From: Pedobacter sp.
Lineage (GTDB): Bacteria > Bacteroidota > Bacteroidia > Sphingobacteriales > Sphingobacteriaceae
Assembly: GCF_031119335.1 (NCBI RefSeq)
Contig: NZ_JAVHXT010000006.1
Location: forward strand, 1 to 64,000
DNA: 64,000 nucleotides
Direction of reading: 5' to 3'
Shown here in pieces: positions 1 to 9,049 of this stretch. The translations under genes were made by a program, and so were the position numbers. How positions within the stretch are numbered: the first letter of the stretch is position 1; the number at the start of each line of letters is the position of its first letter. The notes below the pieces were generated by a model. That model did no database searches. It saw only the letters and a program-made list of their open reading frames with translations, and had not been told where the DNA came from.

Positions 1-90
1 TGAGCTCGTCGAAACATTCTTCATCAAGTAGTCTTCGACAAGCTCATACTGACAAGTAAAAAGTTTTACTGAAATTTAACAGCTTCTAAA
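1..90. repeat. Partial copy of a dispersed inverted-repeat element
   Basis: This stretch is the near-exact reverse complement of about 47245-47335, with only a few mismatches around the sequence between the REP-like part and the T-rich part. It contains the REP-like arm CTTCGACAAGCTCA, an imperfect palindrome AGTAAAAAGTTTTACT, and ends with the terminal motif AACAGCTTCTAA. The other end lies outside the window. It sits downstream of the last PUL1 gene. Seen directly; its mobility is inference. Confidence 0.75.
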
Positions 91-129
91 GGTTTAATAA
101 AATCTATCCTTTAATAAACCTCCAACAGC

Positions 130-1200
130 CTATTCCTTATCAACAACCAACTTAATTGTTGCCTGGTTATTTACCCTTAATAAATAGATTCCCTCGTTTA
201 TATTTTGATCTAGATTAACTTTAAGATTGTTGCTATCTTTTTTGTATTTCTGCTTAAAGATTCTATTACCAGCTAAGGTTAATACTTCCAAATTGATAAT
301 TTCTTCAGAATTTTCAGGTAAATTCAAAGTAAATGATTTTCCTTTAACTGGATTTGGATAGATGGACAAACCTGAGTTTTTTAACATCACATTTACCACT
401 TTAATGCCAAGTTCCTTTTCTGTACCGTCTTTATCTACCTGCTTTAAACGATAATAATTGTTCCCAGCAAATGGATTTTTATCTACAGAAAAGTAATCAT
501 AACCACCTGATCCTAATGAGTAAATTTTCGCAAGTCTGGTAAAATCTTTGCCATCACTACTTTTATCAATTGTAAAGTAATCATTATTTGTTTCAGAGGC
601 TGTCGCCCAAGAAATATCAACCTTCCCTCCGTTTTGTGAAATTGCATTAAATCTCGACAGTTCTACAGGCAAAATTGTCAATGTTCCTCTCACATCAATT
701 TCTGCAATATTATGAGAACTACTGGCTCTTCCCTGACAGATTAACCTCAAATATCTTCCTTTAGCTAAGGGATTGGTAATATTTATCACATTTGGTGACG
801 TTGGCTTTACATTGGAGCTAGGGACAACAACGTTGTTGGCATCAAAAGAGGCATTCATGACACTATCAACCCTAACCCATGTAGATGCGTTATTTGAACA
901 CTCTATATATACTTTCTGTGAATAGTTATTTGTCCCATCCCATGTTATTGACACTTGTGAAAAATTGTAAGAAGCTAAAAAATCCACATAAATATTAGCT
1001 GAAAAACTCGCACCAGATTGCCAATAGGTGCTGGTATTATTATCAATCGCATTTGAAGCAATATTGCCATTCTGGGTACTGTTTGCCGTAGCTGTTTTTC
1101 CCAAAGCTATATTTTGCGTATAACCCACTTTTGAAAATAAACACACTAATGAAAGTGTAAAAAAAAGAGGTAAACAAAATGATTTGTAGTATTTTTTCAT
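130..1200 (-). CDS. Secreted discoidin-domain protein with type IX secretion C-terminal domain
   Basis: A 356-residue secreted protein, last gene of PUL1. Residues 1-28 form a signal peptide. Residues of about 29-170 resemble an F5/8 type C (discoidin) carbohydrate-binding fold, starting NIALGKTATANST and ending near CQGRASSSHNIAEIDVRG. A linker (LPVELSRFNA) typical of Bacteroidetes cell-surface proteins follows. The last 80 or so residues (SIYPNPVKGKSF to the end) are a Por/T9SS type A sorting domain, so export to the surface or medium by T9SS is expected. There is no catalytic domain, and a substrate-binding role is inferred. The discoidin part resembles the C-terminal module of the SGNH-like protein at 12565. 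The start lies 22 bp after the GH28 stop, suggesting co-transcription. Confidence 0.85.
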   Translation of the reverse strand: MKKYYKSFCLPLFFTLSLVCLFSKVGYTQNIALGKTATANSTQNGNIASNAIDNNTSTYWQSGASFSANIYVDFLASYNFSQVSITWDGTNNYSQKVYIECSNNASTWVRVDSVMNASFDANNVVVPSSNVKPTSPNVINITNPLAKGRYLRLICQGRASSSHNIAEIDVRGTLTILPVELSRFNAISQNGGKVDISWATASETNNDYFTIDKSSDGKDFTRLAKIYSLGSGGYDYFSVDKNPFAGNNYYRLKQVDKDGTEKELGIKVVNVMLKNSGLSIYPNPVKGKSFTLNLPENSEEIINLEVLTLAGNRIFKQKYKKDSNNLKVNLDQNINEGIYLLRVNNQATIKLVVDKE

Positions 1201-1222
1201 GTTATTAGATTTAATTTTTACA

Positions 1223-2635
1223 TTATTTAATTACATAGTTTGTTACATTATCGAACTTATATTCTGGCCGTGCATCGGCTCTTACTCTTGTAGTGATTAC
1301 ATTATCGAAAGTGATATTTTTGGCATGGCGCACATAAAAGCCATAAGCAGGTAAAACCACGCCGAACATCCTGTTTTCTGGATATCCATTTGCAACCTCT
1401 GGCACGTTGGCATTGGCATCGGCCGTTGTACCACCACCCTGTACTGTCATTTGTACGTTTTTTATAGTCACGTTATCTACAATTCCACCCGGAACACCTG
1501 TAATAGATGAAGATAGTTTACTTTCTGCTGTGGCTTTGATATCGGAAATAGTCACATTTTTAATCGAGCTGATGTTTGTAGAAAAAGATCTCATTCTATC
1601 GCCCAATCTGATAAAGATTGCACTCTGAACATCTACCATCTCAATATTAGAAATATTAACACCGTCAATGGTTCCTCCATCAACTGCTTCTAGTGCAATT
1701 CCCGAAACAGCGGTAATGTCTTTTGTTATGCCAAGCCAAGACAAAGATGAATTGTTTCTCCACTTACGAAACTTATCTACCGAGCCTGCACTTATCTTAC
1801 AATTTGAGATATTGATATTTTTAAACCCATTTTTAGAGGCCGTACCAAACTTTATACCGTTACAATTGGTCTTAACAATACAATTGGTTACGGTAACATT
1901 CTCCACAACGGCATCACGGTCACTTTTAAGGCAAATAGCATCATCATCAGCATCAATATAGCAATCAGAAATTTCTACGTTTCTAGAGTCGATATCCAAA
2001 CCATCGTTGTTCCAGTTACTGTGGGCATACAGTTTGATACCTTTAATCTTCACCCCATCGCATAATAGAAAGTGCGCCGTCCAAAAAGCCGACCCAGTAA
2101 GTTCTACCTGCTCAACATTGATATTTTTGACACGAACGAACAACATCAACTTTGGTCTTCCATCTACGCCATTTCCCAACTGGAAACTAGGGCTACCTCC
2201 TTGCCCATCAATTTTACCTTTGCCTTTAATAGTTACGTTTTGAATATCTTTCCCGTAAATGAGTGCAGAAGTTTCTATTGCTCCCGCATTCGGAAAAGCC
2301 TTATCGTAATCTGCTTTATTGGGGCTACCCAAGATGATCGAACCTTCCTCCAGATTAAGGGTAACATTAGAAGCCAAAAACAAAGGTTTGGTATAATAAG
2401 TACCTTTAGGGAATATCAAAGTAGCAGATTTTAACGAACAATCGAAAATTGCCTTTTGTATGATAGCCGTATTATCGAACTTTCCATCGGCCACAGCCCC
2501 ATAAGCCATAATACTGATAGATCCATTAGCTGGGACAACTGGCCCCGTAGGAGCGGGAACATCTGGTTCCTTCGATTTAGAACAAGAAATAATGAACAGA
2601 GCGGCAATGGCAAGTAAAAGAAAAGTATGTTTCAT
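1223..2635 (-). CDS. Glycoside hydrolase family 28 (polygalacturonase-like) lipoprotein
   Basis: A 470-residue right-handed beta-helix protein of the GH28 type, the family that cleaves galacturonan or rhamnogalacturonan backbones. I chose the start at 2635 because it gives a lipoprotein signal (MKHTFLLLAIAALFIISC, Cys18). The open frame extends to 2689 but would lack a sensible signal and overlap the SusD gene. Residues 41-80 carry the usual N-terminal motif (MAYGAVADGKFDNT). The catalytic region has NNDGLDID (D211) and DADDDAICL (D231, D232), matching the family NTDG and DD motifs. The family GHG histidine appears as Asn259 (CNGIKFGT), and no clear RIK motif is visible. Loss of the His argues against a plain homogalacturonase, and activity on another uronan is possible. 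It is the only glycosidase in PUL1. Confidence 0.8.
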   Translation of the reverse strand: MKHTFLLLAIAALFIISCSKSKEPDVPAPTGPVVPANGSISIMAYGAVADGKFDNTAIIQKAIFDCSLKSATLIFPKGTYYTKPLFLASNVTLNLEEGSIILGSPNKADYDKAFPNAGAIETSALIYGKDIQNVTIKGKGKIDGQGGSPSFQLGNGVDGRPKLMLFVRVKNINVEQVELTGSAFWTAHFLLCDGVKIKGIKLYAHSNWNNDGLDIDSRNVEISDCYIDADDDAICLKSDRDAVVENVTVTNCIVKTNCNGIKFGTASKNGFKNINISNCKISAGSVDKFRKWRNNSSLSWLGITKDITAVSGIALEAVDGGTIDGVNISNIEMVDVQSAIFIRLGDRMRSFSTNISSIKNVTISDIKATAESKLSSSITGVPGGIVDNVTIKNVQMTVQGGGTTADANANVPEVANGYPENRMFGVVLPAYGFYVRHAKNITFDNVITTRVRADARPEYKFDNVTNYVIK

Positions 2636-2682
2636 ATCGTTAAAAATTATTTTTTTAATGGTGGAGTCATAGCTAAAAAAGA

Positions 2683-4329
2683 TTACCAATCGGTATTTTG
2701 AACAAGCTTAGTTGCTCGATTAAGTTCTGCTTGTGGAAAAGGAAATCTGTTCATTTTCTCAGAGAATACCCTCGGTTCTACTTCGAAGCGTAGATAAGTC
2801 AGCGTAGAGCCTGATCTTGTAATTCTCATTCCAGATACAGGCACATTAAAATATTGGACACCCTTGTTCCATCTTCTCACATCATAAAAACGATGGTCTT
2901 CAAAGCACAATTCTACCCTTCTTTCATTTTGTATACGCTCTCTCATTTGCTCCTTGGTTAGACCCAAAGGTAGAGCAGGCATTGCTACCCTATTCCTTAC
3001 CATATTGACATAAGTATACACCTCTGGCACTGCCCCCTGCGCTTCGTTCAATGCTTCGGCATAATTCAATAGTATTTCTGCATACCTGAAAAGCACCCAA
3101 GGTTTTCTAGAAAGAGTTTGCGTACCTGTACCCCAGAAATTGGCCTCGGTTAAAAATTTACGCATGTAATACCCTGTTTTAGTGGTATTTCCGTTGTTCA
3201 CATTGTTATCTTTTCCGCCTACAAAAGTTTCTACGTTAACAGATTTAAAGGTCGAACCATTGGTAACAATAAACAGAGCTAAACGTGGGTCCCTATTGGC
3301 ATAAGGATTGGTAGCTACGTAACCCGATGTAGGGTCGGAAATTGGCTTGCCCGTTGTTCTCATTTCAAAAGCATCTACCAATTCTTGTGTAGGGTTTGTT
3401 CTGCCTCTACCAGCATTATAACTAATGGGTGCATTTGCCAATTCCACCGAATTGATATTATTGGCAGTAGTAGCCATAATCACTTCGGCGTTAAAAGGAA
3501 GTGCAGTGTAATTCCATAGATTAGGTAACTGGGCCTGCGTTAACAACACTAATTTGTTCATATCAATTACAGCTTTTGCAGCATCTGCTGCTTTTTGCCA
3601 TTTAGCGGCATCATTAGCTGCATTATTTAATGGGCTGGCTGCATATAACAACGTTCTAGATTTAAGGGCCAAAGCCGCTGATTTAGTTGCTCTACCTTTG
3701 TTTTCTGAACTTAGATCGGCGGTTACATCTGGTAACGAAGCGGCTGCAGCGTCACAATCGGCCACAATTTGATTAACCACCTCCTCAAATGAATTTTTTG
3801 GCAGGTTAAGGTCTTCTCCCGGATTAAATGATTTATTAGCGATGATGATACCACCATATCTTTTCATGAGCTCAAAGTGGTACAATGCTCTTAAAAAATA
3901 AGCTTCGCCCATTAATTTCGGGATATCGGATATGGGTGCGATACCGCTTGTTGCTGCATTTTCAAGAAATAGATTTGTACGTCTGATATGGTTGTACATA
4001 TTAGCATACTGATCATCAATAGTGCGCAGCGGACCCCAAGTACCGTTATTAAAAACAACAATTGCGCCGTTTGGGTTAGAATTTACGGCCTCGTCGCTAG
4101 CCGCAGCCAATAGCGAGCCATCGCCAAGGTCATAGCGGGCGAGCATTCCTCCATAACAATTATTCAAAAAACCTCTGGTATGTAAATCAGATGCCCAAAC
4201 ATCTTCCCCTGTAATATTTCCATCATTGTAATCGAAAGACAAATAATCTTTTTTACAAGCTGAAAAAACCGAAAAAATAGCCAACAGCAATAGTATTGCT
4301 CTTTTTTTGTTCATTCTCATATTAGTCAT
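2683..4329 (-). CDS. SusD/RagB-family nutrient-binding lipoprotein (PUL1, second pair)
   Basis: A 548-residue surface lipoprotein that would cap the SusC-type transporter and bind glycan. The N-terminus has a lipobox ending FSVFSAC followed by KKD. The mid-protein has family features such as the helical SusD-like N-terminal region (MYNHIRRTNLFLENA; AYFLRALYHFELMKRYGG). The C-terminal RagB/SusD motif is also present (NEAQGAVPEVYTYVNMVRNR; NERRVELCFEDHRFYDVRRW), and the protein ends in VQNTDW. The start overlaps the SusC stop by one base (TAATG), implying translational coupling. An internal Met (MNKKRAILL, six codons in) is an alternative start. The ligand is unknown; a pectin fragment is inferred from the neighbours. 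Confidence 0.93.
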   Translation of the reverse strand: MTNMRMNKKRAILLLLAIFSVFSACKKDYLSFDYNDGNITGEDVWASDLHTRGFLNNCYGGMLARYDLGDGSLLAAASDEAVNSNPNGAIVVFNNGTWGPLRTIDDQYANMYNHIRRTNLFLENAATSGIAPISDIPKLMGEAYFLRALYHFELMKRYGGIIIANKSFNPGEDLNLPKNSFEEVVNQIVADCDAAAASLPDVTADLSSENKGRATKSAALALKSRTLLYAASPLNNAANDAAKWQKAADAAKAVIDMNKLVLLTQAQLPNLWNYTALPFNAEVIMATTANNINSVELANAPISYNAGRGRTNPTQELVDAFEMRTTGKPISDPTSGYVATNPYANRDPRLALFIVTNGSTFKSVNVETFVGGKDNNVNNGNTTKTGYYMRKFLTEANFWGTGTQTLSRKPWVLFRYAEILLNYAEALNEAQGAVPEVYTYVNMVRNRVAMPALPLGLTKEQMRERIQNERRVELCFEDHRFYDVRRWNKGVQYFNVPVSGMRITRSGSTLTYLRFEVEPRVFSEKMNRFPFPQAELNRATKLVQNTDW

Positions 4330-7300
4330 TATAAACTTGTACTTAATCCTAGTGTGTAGGTTTTCATATAAGGATAGGCGCTACCTCTTCCTGCACCTGG
4401 AATTTCCGGATCAACGTTTAGCTCAAGATTAGTAAAGGTGAGCAGGTTAAGTCCTCCTATAAAGAACCTGGTATTTTGAAGCCCGAATTTCTTCAAATAA
4501 TTGGGAGCTATCTTCACTCCTAACTCAAGTGATTTAAGGCGTACAAAATTCATTGAGCGCATCCAAAAGTCAGACATTACGGTATTATTGCCACGATCGG
4601 AAATACCTAAACGCGGATACACAGCTATGTTTGCAGTTTCGGGTGTCCATCTTTTCAAGCTCTCTTGATTAAAGGCAGAAGGACCTCCGTTAACATAAGG
4701 TTGGATATTAACCGTTCTGCCAGACACTCCGGCAAACTGGATTGAAAAATCAAAGTTTTTGAAATTTACAGTACCTCCAAAGCCAAAATAGGTATTAGGG
4801 AGATCGGTAACATTTGTTCTTACCCTATCCAGGTTATCAATAATATTGTCTCCGTTGATATCTTTATATCTAATATCACCTGGTTTAACAGTACCTGCCA
4901 AAGTTTGCCTCGGACTGGCATCTATCTCGTCCTCGTTTTGGAACAGACCATCCGATTGGAAAAGCAATACAGAACCCGCTATTTTTCCCATGGTAGATTG
5001 ATATTCGGGTACACCTTCCTGACCATTTTCTACCACCACATTATTTTTTGACAACAAGATATTTCCGTTAAGCGAAATGTTAAACTTGCCCAATTGCTTA
5101 TTGTAGTTAAAAGAAGATTCGATTCCTTTACTATCTACAATACCTGCGTTAACCTGGCTAATAGATTGGCCCAATAAACTTGGCAATGCTGCCGCAGTTA
5201 GGATATTTTCACGTCTATTTTTATAAAGATCAACCGTAAAAGAAAGTGCGTTATTAAAAAATTTGGTTTCTAAACCAACGTTAGTAGTGGTAATGTTTTC
5301 CCAAGTAATTACTGGGTTTCCGAGCGAAATTTCTGTAGCCACATTGGTTGCTGAAAAGGCTTCTCCAAAAGTATACCCGCCACCCGTAGCATTTCTGCTG
5401 TAAAAACTTTGGAACGGTAATCTAGAACCTCCTATTTGACCGTTTCCGGCAGTTCCGTGTGAAGCTCTGATTTTAAGGTAGCTAAGCGTATTCTTGATCC
5501 CGTTCATGAACGATTCTTCCGAAACTATCCAAGCACCAGAAATGGCTGGAAAAAAACCATATCGTTGTTTGGGATCGAAGTTCTCTGAGCCAGAATAACC
5601 TGCAACAAGTCCTAAGAAATATTTTTGTTTAAAACCGTAATCAATTCTGGCTGCCAATCCCTGATTTCTAAAGTCCAACCTGTCTGGGCTAACATCTGCA
5701 TACCTCTGCCCACGAATTGATGCATTGAACGAGTGGTCGCCAAAAACACGATCATAATCGAAACCTGCCCACATTTCGTTTCTACGATTATTTAAAGTAT
5801 AGGTTGCACCACGATAGGCCAATGGCGTTGGCGTACGGAAAGCCGCCGAAGGTACTCCCGTAGTTCCGGTAAGATCAAAAACCTGATAATCTTCGGCAAG
5901 ACCAGAAGTGTATCTTCCAAAGGCATCATAAGAATAAAGCACATTGGCCGACAGACCTTTGGTAATGAAATCTAATCGTTGCTTTGCGTTGATTGAAGCA
6001 AGCATTACCCTATCTATATTGCTTACATAACCACGGTCACGAAGCTGCCCTAGTGGGTTGGTCTGAAAAGTGGAATTTCCACCGTAGCTTCCATCACTAT
6101 TAAGAATAGGGAATGCATCTGGAGGTAGGTTGAAAATATTATTCAATATACTTGCCGTACCATCTGTAGGATCAAATCTATTTTCGATCCTGCCGCCTGC
6201 ATTAAGAGCAATTGTTAAATTCTTATTAGGATTGAAGGTAACGTTTCCCCTAAAATTAAACTTATCGTAACGGTTATTGCTATTATAGTCGGCAGTTTTC
6301 GTATCCCTAAATAACCCCTGCTGATTATAATAGCTTACCAATGCAAAATACTGCAAGGTATTATTTCCTCCATCTGCAGAGAGTACATAACGTTGTGTTG
6401 GAGCGGTTTCATTTAAAAAACGATCGATGTAATTATTATTTGGATACAATTGTGGATTTATACCATTTTTGTAAGCCTCTAATACTTCTGGCGTGTACCT
6501 ACGGTTTACTACTCCATCATTAATTTGAGCTTCGGTATAGGCAGCAGCGTAATCATAAGCGTTTAGTGGTGCTATCAATTTGGTGCGGGCCTGTACCCCG
6601 TACTGCGCATCAAAGTTGATACGAGATTGATTGGCACTACCTTTTTTAGTAGTAATAATTACCGCACCATTGCCACCTCTAAGCCCGTACCATGCCAGTG
6701 CCGCAGCATCCTTAAGCACTGTAATACTTTCAATCTCTTGCGGATCCATATCGCCAAACTCCCTTTCAACACCATCAACAAGCGTTAATGCGGCAGTAGT
6801 GCCGTACGAAGATCTTCCTCTTATTAAAAAAGAGGTGCTCTCATTACCCGGAAGTGTATTTGTTTGTTGCATATACAATCCCGAAACTCTTCCTGCATAT
6901 AAGTTCTTCACATCAGTTACCGGAATATTAGGTACAATATCTCCCCTTACTACAGTAAGCGCTTGGGTAACCTGTCTTTTTTTACGTACCCCAAAAGGTA
7001 TTTCCACATCATCATCATCGCCAGCCTCAGTTAATTCTTCAGCCAATTTTACATTAACGGCCTGAACCTCATTATTAATTGGCTGTAGTTTTGTCAAGAA
7101 ACCCTTCTTTTTAAAAATTATGATATCTTGTGGTGCCGCCGAAATTTCAAACTTCCCATCATTATCGGTAGTACTTATTTCGCCCTTTTCCTGTACGGTG
7201 ATGTCAACACCATTAATAGGCTGGTTTTTGCTATCCCTAACCGTGCCCTTTATGGTTACCTTTTGTGTAGATTGAGCAAAGGCAGCAGAGCTGATGGCAA

Positions 7301-7346
7301 ACAGCAATAAAACAGTTAGTATTTTATGCCCTATAATTGTTTTCAT
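4329..7346 (-). CDS. SusC-family TonB-dependent outer-membrane transporter (PUL1, second pair)
   Basis: A 1005-residue TonB-linked outer-membrane transporter. It has a signal peptide (to about residue 24, SAAFAQ) and a carboxypeptidase-D-like regulatory domain (VTIKGTVRDSKNQPINGVDI). A plug domain follows (VKNLYAGRVSGLYMQQ; SFLIRGRSSYGTTAALTLVD; ITVLKDAAALAWYGLRGGNG), then a 22-strand barrel region. No STN signalling domain is seen, so direct anti-sigma control is unlikely. An acidic patch (EAGDDDDVE) just before the plug is unusual but lies in a linker. The gene lies 28 bp downstream of the upstream SusD stop and runs into its own SusD partner with a one-base overlap. Confidence 0.95.
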   Translation of the reverse strand: MKTIIGHKILTVLLLFAISSAAFAQSTQKVTIKGTVRDSKNQPINGVDITVQEKGEISTTDNDGKFEISAAPQDIIIFKKKGFLTKLQPINNEVQAVNVKLAEELTEAGDDDDVEIPFGVRKKRQVTQALTVVRGDIVPNIPVTDVKNLYAGRVSGLYMQQTNTLPGNESTSFLIRGRSSYGTTAALTLVDGVEREFGDMDPQEIESITVLKDAAALAWYGLRGGNGAVIITTKKGSANQSRINFDAQYGVQARTKLIAPLNAYDYAAAYTEAQINDGVVNRRYTPEVLEAYKNGINPQLYPNNNYIDRFLNETAPTQRYVLSADGGNNTLQYFALVSYYNQQGLFRDTKTADYNSNNRYDKFNFRGNVTFNPNKNLTIALNAGGRIENRFDPTDGTASILNNIFNLPPDAFPILNSDGSYGGNSTFQTNPLGQLRDRGYVSNIDRVMLASINAKQRLDFITKGLSANVLYSYDAFGRYTSGLAEDYQVFDLTGTTGVPSAAFRTPTPLAYRGATYTLNNRRNEMWAGFDYDRVFGDHSFNASIRGQRYADVSPDRLDFRNQGLAARIDYGFKQKYFLGLVAGYSGSENFDPKQRYGFFPAISGAWIVSEESFMNGIKNTLSYLKIRASHGTAGNGQIGGSRLPFQSFYSRNATGGGYTFGEAFSATNVATEISLGNPVITWENITTTNVGLETKFFNNALSFTVDLYKNRRENILTAAALPSLLGQSISQVNAGIVDSKGIESSFNYNKQLGKFNISLNGNILLSKNNVVVENGQEGVPEYQSTMGKIAGSVLLFQSDGLFQNEDEIDASPRQTLAGTVKPGDIRYKDINGDNIIDNLDRVRTNVTDLPNTYFGFGGTVNFKNFDFSIQFAGVSGRTVNIQPYVNGGPSAFNQESLKRWTPETANIAVYPRLGISDRGNNTVMSDFWMRSMNFVRLKSLELGVKIAPNYLKKFGLQNTRFFIGGLNLLTFTNLELNVDPEIPGAGRGSAYPYMKTYTLGLSTSL

Positions 7347-7374
7347 GTGATTTAATATTGTTCTTAAAAAATAA

Positions 7375-9039
7375 TTACCACCCTGGTGTTTGCACCAAAG
7401 CCCCTCTACTCTTTATAATTTCTGCCTGAGGAATAGGATATACGTACATTCTGTCTACAAATACCCTTTGATAGAGTTGGTCTAGTGTAACTCTATTATA
7501 GGTGAATGTTGTTCCTGTTTTTACCACATTCATACCCTCTACAGGAACTTCGTTGATCTCTTTACCCTTTTTCCACCTCAGTACATCCCACCAACGGTGT
7601 TCCTCGAATGCCAATTCTACTGCCCTTTCGTTATGTATTCTTGCTCGCATTTCATCTTTTGAAAGACCTGCAGGTAAATTTGGCATACCTGCACGTGTAC
7701 GGATTTTGTTGATGTAGAAATACACATCATCTATAGGGCCTTGTGCTTCGTTAAGCGCTTCGGCGTAATTCAAGAGTACTTCGCCATATCTAAATTGGAT
7801 GAAGTTTAATAATGCTGTTGCGGTACTACCCGCCCTAAGTGCTTCTGGCCACAACTTACGTGTGTAATAACGTGTACGTGTGTAGGTTACAGCAGAACCT
7901 CTGTAATCTCGTCCGTCCTCAAACATCTCCATCCTTCTCCCTTGCCAAGGAGCATCGTTATAAAGGATATTAGCATAAAACCTTGGATCACGATTTAAAT
8001 ATGGTGTTGCAGGGTTGTAACCCGATGTTGGGTCAGTAATCGGCTTGCCATTGTTCATTTCATAAAGGTCTACGTGATTTTGTGTAGGGTTCAATTTTCC
8101 ACTCACACCACCAGAACCTGGCGACATGATGTGATCTGCGGCGTTGGTTAGTGGTCTGGGAGGTCTAACGGTAATCAAGATATATTCTGGTGAAGTAGGC
8201 ACGAATAACAGTGTGCTATAACTAGCTTGCAAATCGTATCTTCCCATATCAATAATCTCTTTAGCAGCGTTTGCAGCAGCAGTCCATTTAGAGAGGTCAT
8301 TACTTGGATTACGCAACGGACTTGCATCCAACAACAACAGCCTAGATCTTAGCGCCTTACATGCCCCTTGAGTAATTCTCCCAAAATTACCTGCATTCCA
8401 ATCGTTACCAGGGGTATAAATCGTATTAAAATGTTCGGTAGCAAGAAGCGTTTCGGCGGCCCTAATATCATTTAAGATAAATGCCAGTGTTTCCTCATAG
8501 GTACTTCTTGGCAAATCTGTTTCGTCTGTTAAAGCTAACGGCTTATCCAAAAGCACTACACCACCATATCTTTTGATGAGTTCGAAATAAAACATAGCCC
8601 TCAAAAAAAGCATTTGTGCCCTAATTAAAGCGGGGTTTTGTTCCATTGTCCAAGGCACTATATCTATGTTAGCCAACATGGTGTTGGCGTTACGGATACC
8701 TTGGTACATTTGCGTATAGGGTACCACTACATCAGTAGCTGAAGGATTTAGGTAATTACCTTTGTTCATGGTAACTACAGATGGGTCTCCTCCAGAAAAT
8801 ACGGCTTCATCCGTAAATTCACCAGTGGTTCCCATAAACACATTGGGCGACCCTGCTAAACGGCAATAATCATTGATCAGAAAATTATAAGTATTATCTG
8901 CAAATCGACTAGCAAAAAGTGGATTTTTAAAGACATCTTCTTGCGAAATTGGCACGCCAGTATCTCTCTGTAAGAAATCTTTTTGGCAAGAGAAGGTAGA
9001 TATGGAAACCAACAGTGATATATATATAAAACGTTTCAT
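7375..9039 (-). CDS. SusD/RagB-family nutrient-binding lipoprotein (PUL1, first pair)
   Basis: A 554-residue SusD homologue. I prefer the start at 9039, giving MKRFIYISLLVSISTFSC with lipobox Cys18. The frame is open to 9063, but that would overlap the SusC stop and add a charged, non-signal extension. Family motifs include RAMFYFELIKRYGGVVLLDK, NEAQGPIDDVYFYINKIRTR, NERAVELAFEEHRWWDVLRW and a C-terminal VQTPGW. It pairs with the SusC encoded at 9050-12304, ten bases upstream. It is divergent from the second SusD of this PUL, so the two pairs may bind different fragments of the same glycan (inference). Confidence 0.93.
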   Translation of the reverse strand: MKRFIYISLLVSISTFSCQKDFLQRDTGVPISQEDVFKNPLFASRFADNTYNFLINDYCRLAGSPNVFMGTTGEFTDEAVFSGGDPSVVTMNKGNYLNPSATDVVVPYTQMYQGIRNANTMLANIDIVPWTMEQNPALIRAQMLFLRAMFYFELIKRYGGVVLLDKPLALTDETDLPRSTYEETLAFILNDIRAAETLLATEHFNTIYTPGNDWNAGNFGRITQGACKALRSRLLLLDASPLRNPSNDLSKWTAAANAAKEIIDMGRYDLQASYSTLLFVPTSPEYILITVRPPRPLTNAADHIMSPGSGGVSGKLNPTQNHVDLYEMNNGKPITDPTSGYNPATPYLNRDPRFYANILYNDAPWQGRRMEMFEDGRDYRGSAVTYTRTRYYTRKLWPEALRAGSTATALLNFIQFRYGEVLLNYAEALNEAQGPIDDVYFYINKIRTRAGMPNLPAGLSKDEMRARIHNERAVELAFEEHRWWDVLRWKKGKEINEVPVEGMNVVKTGTTFTYNRVTLDQLYQRVFVDRMYVYPIPQAEIIKSRGALVQTPGW

Positions 9040-9049
9040 AGCAATTGGA

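Noticed and set aside
2007..2434. Two long open frames on the plus strand opposite the GH28 gene
   Set aside because: They run antisense to a well-supported GH28 gene, have no recognisable protein features and no promoter; typical opposite-strand shadows.
6631..7065. 144-codon plus-strand frame opposite SusC
   Set aside because: Low-complexity Ser/Leu/Pro-rich translation of the antisense of a conserved plug domain; no independent support.
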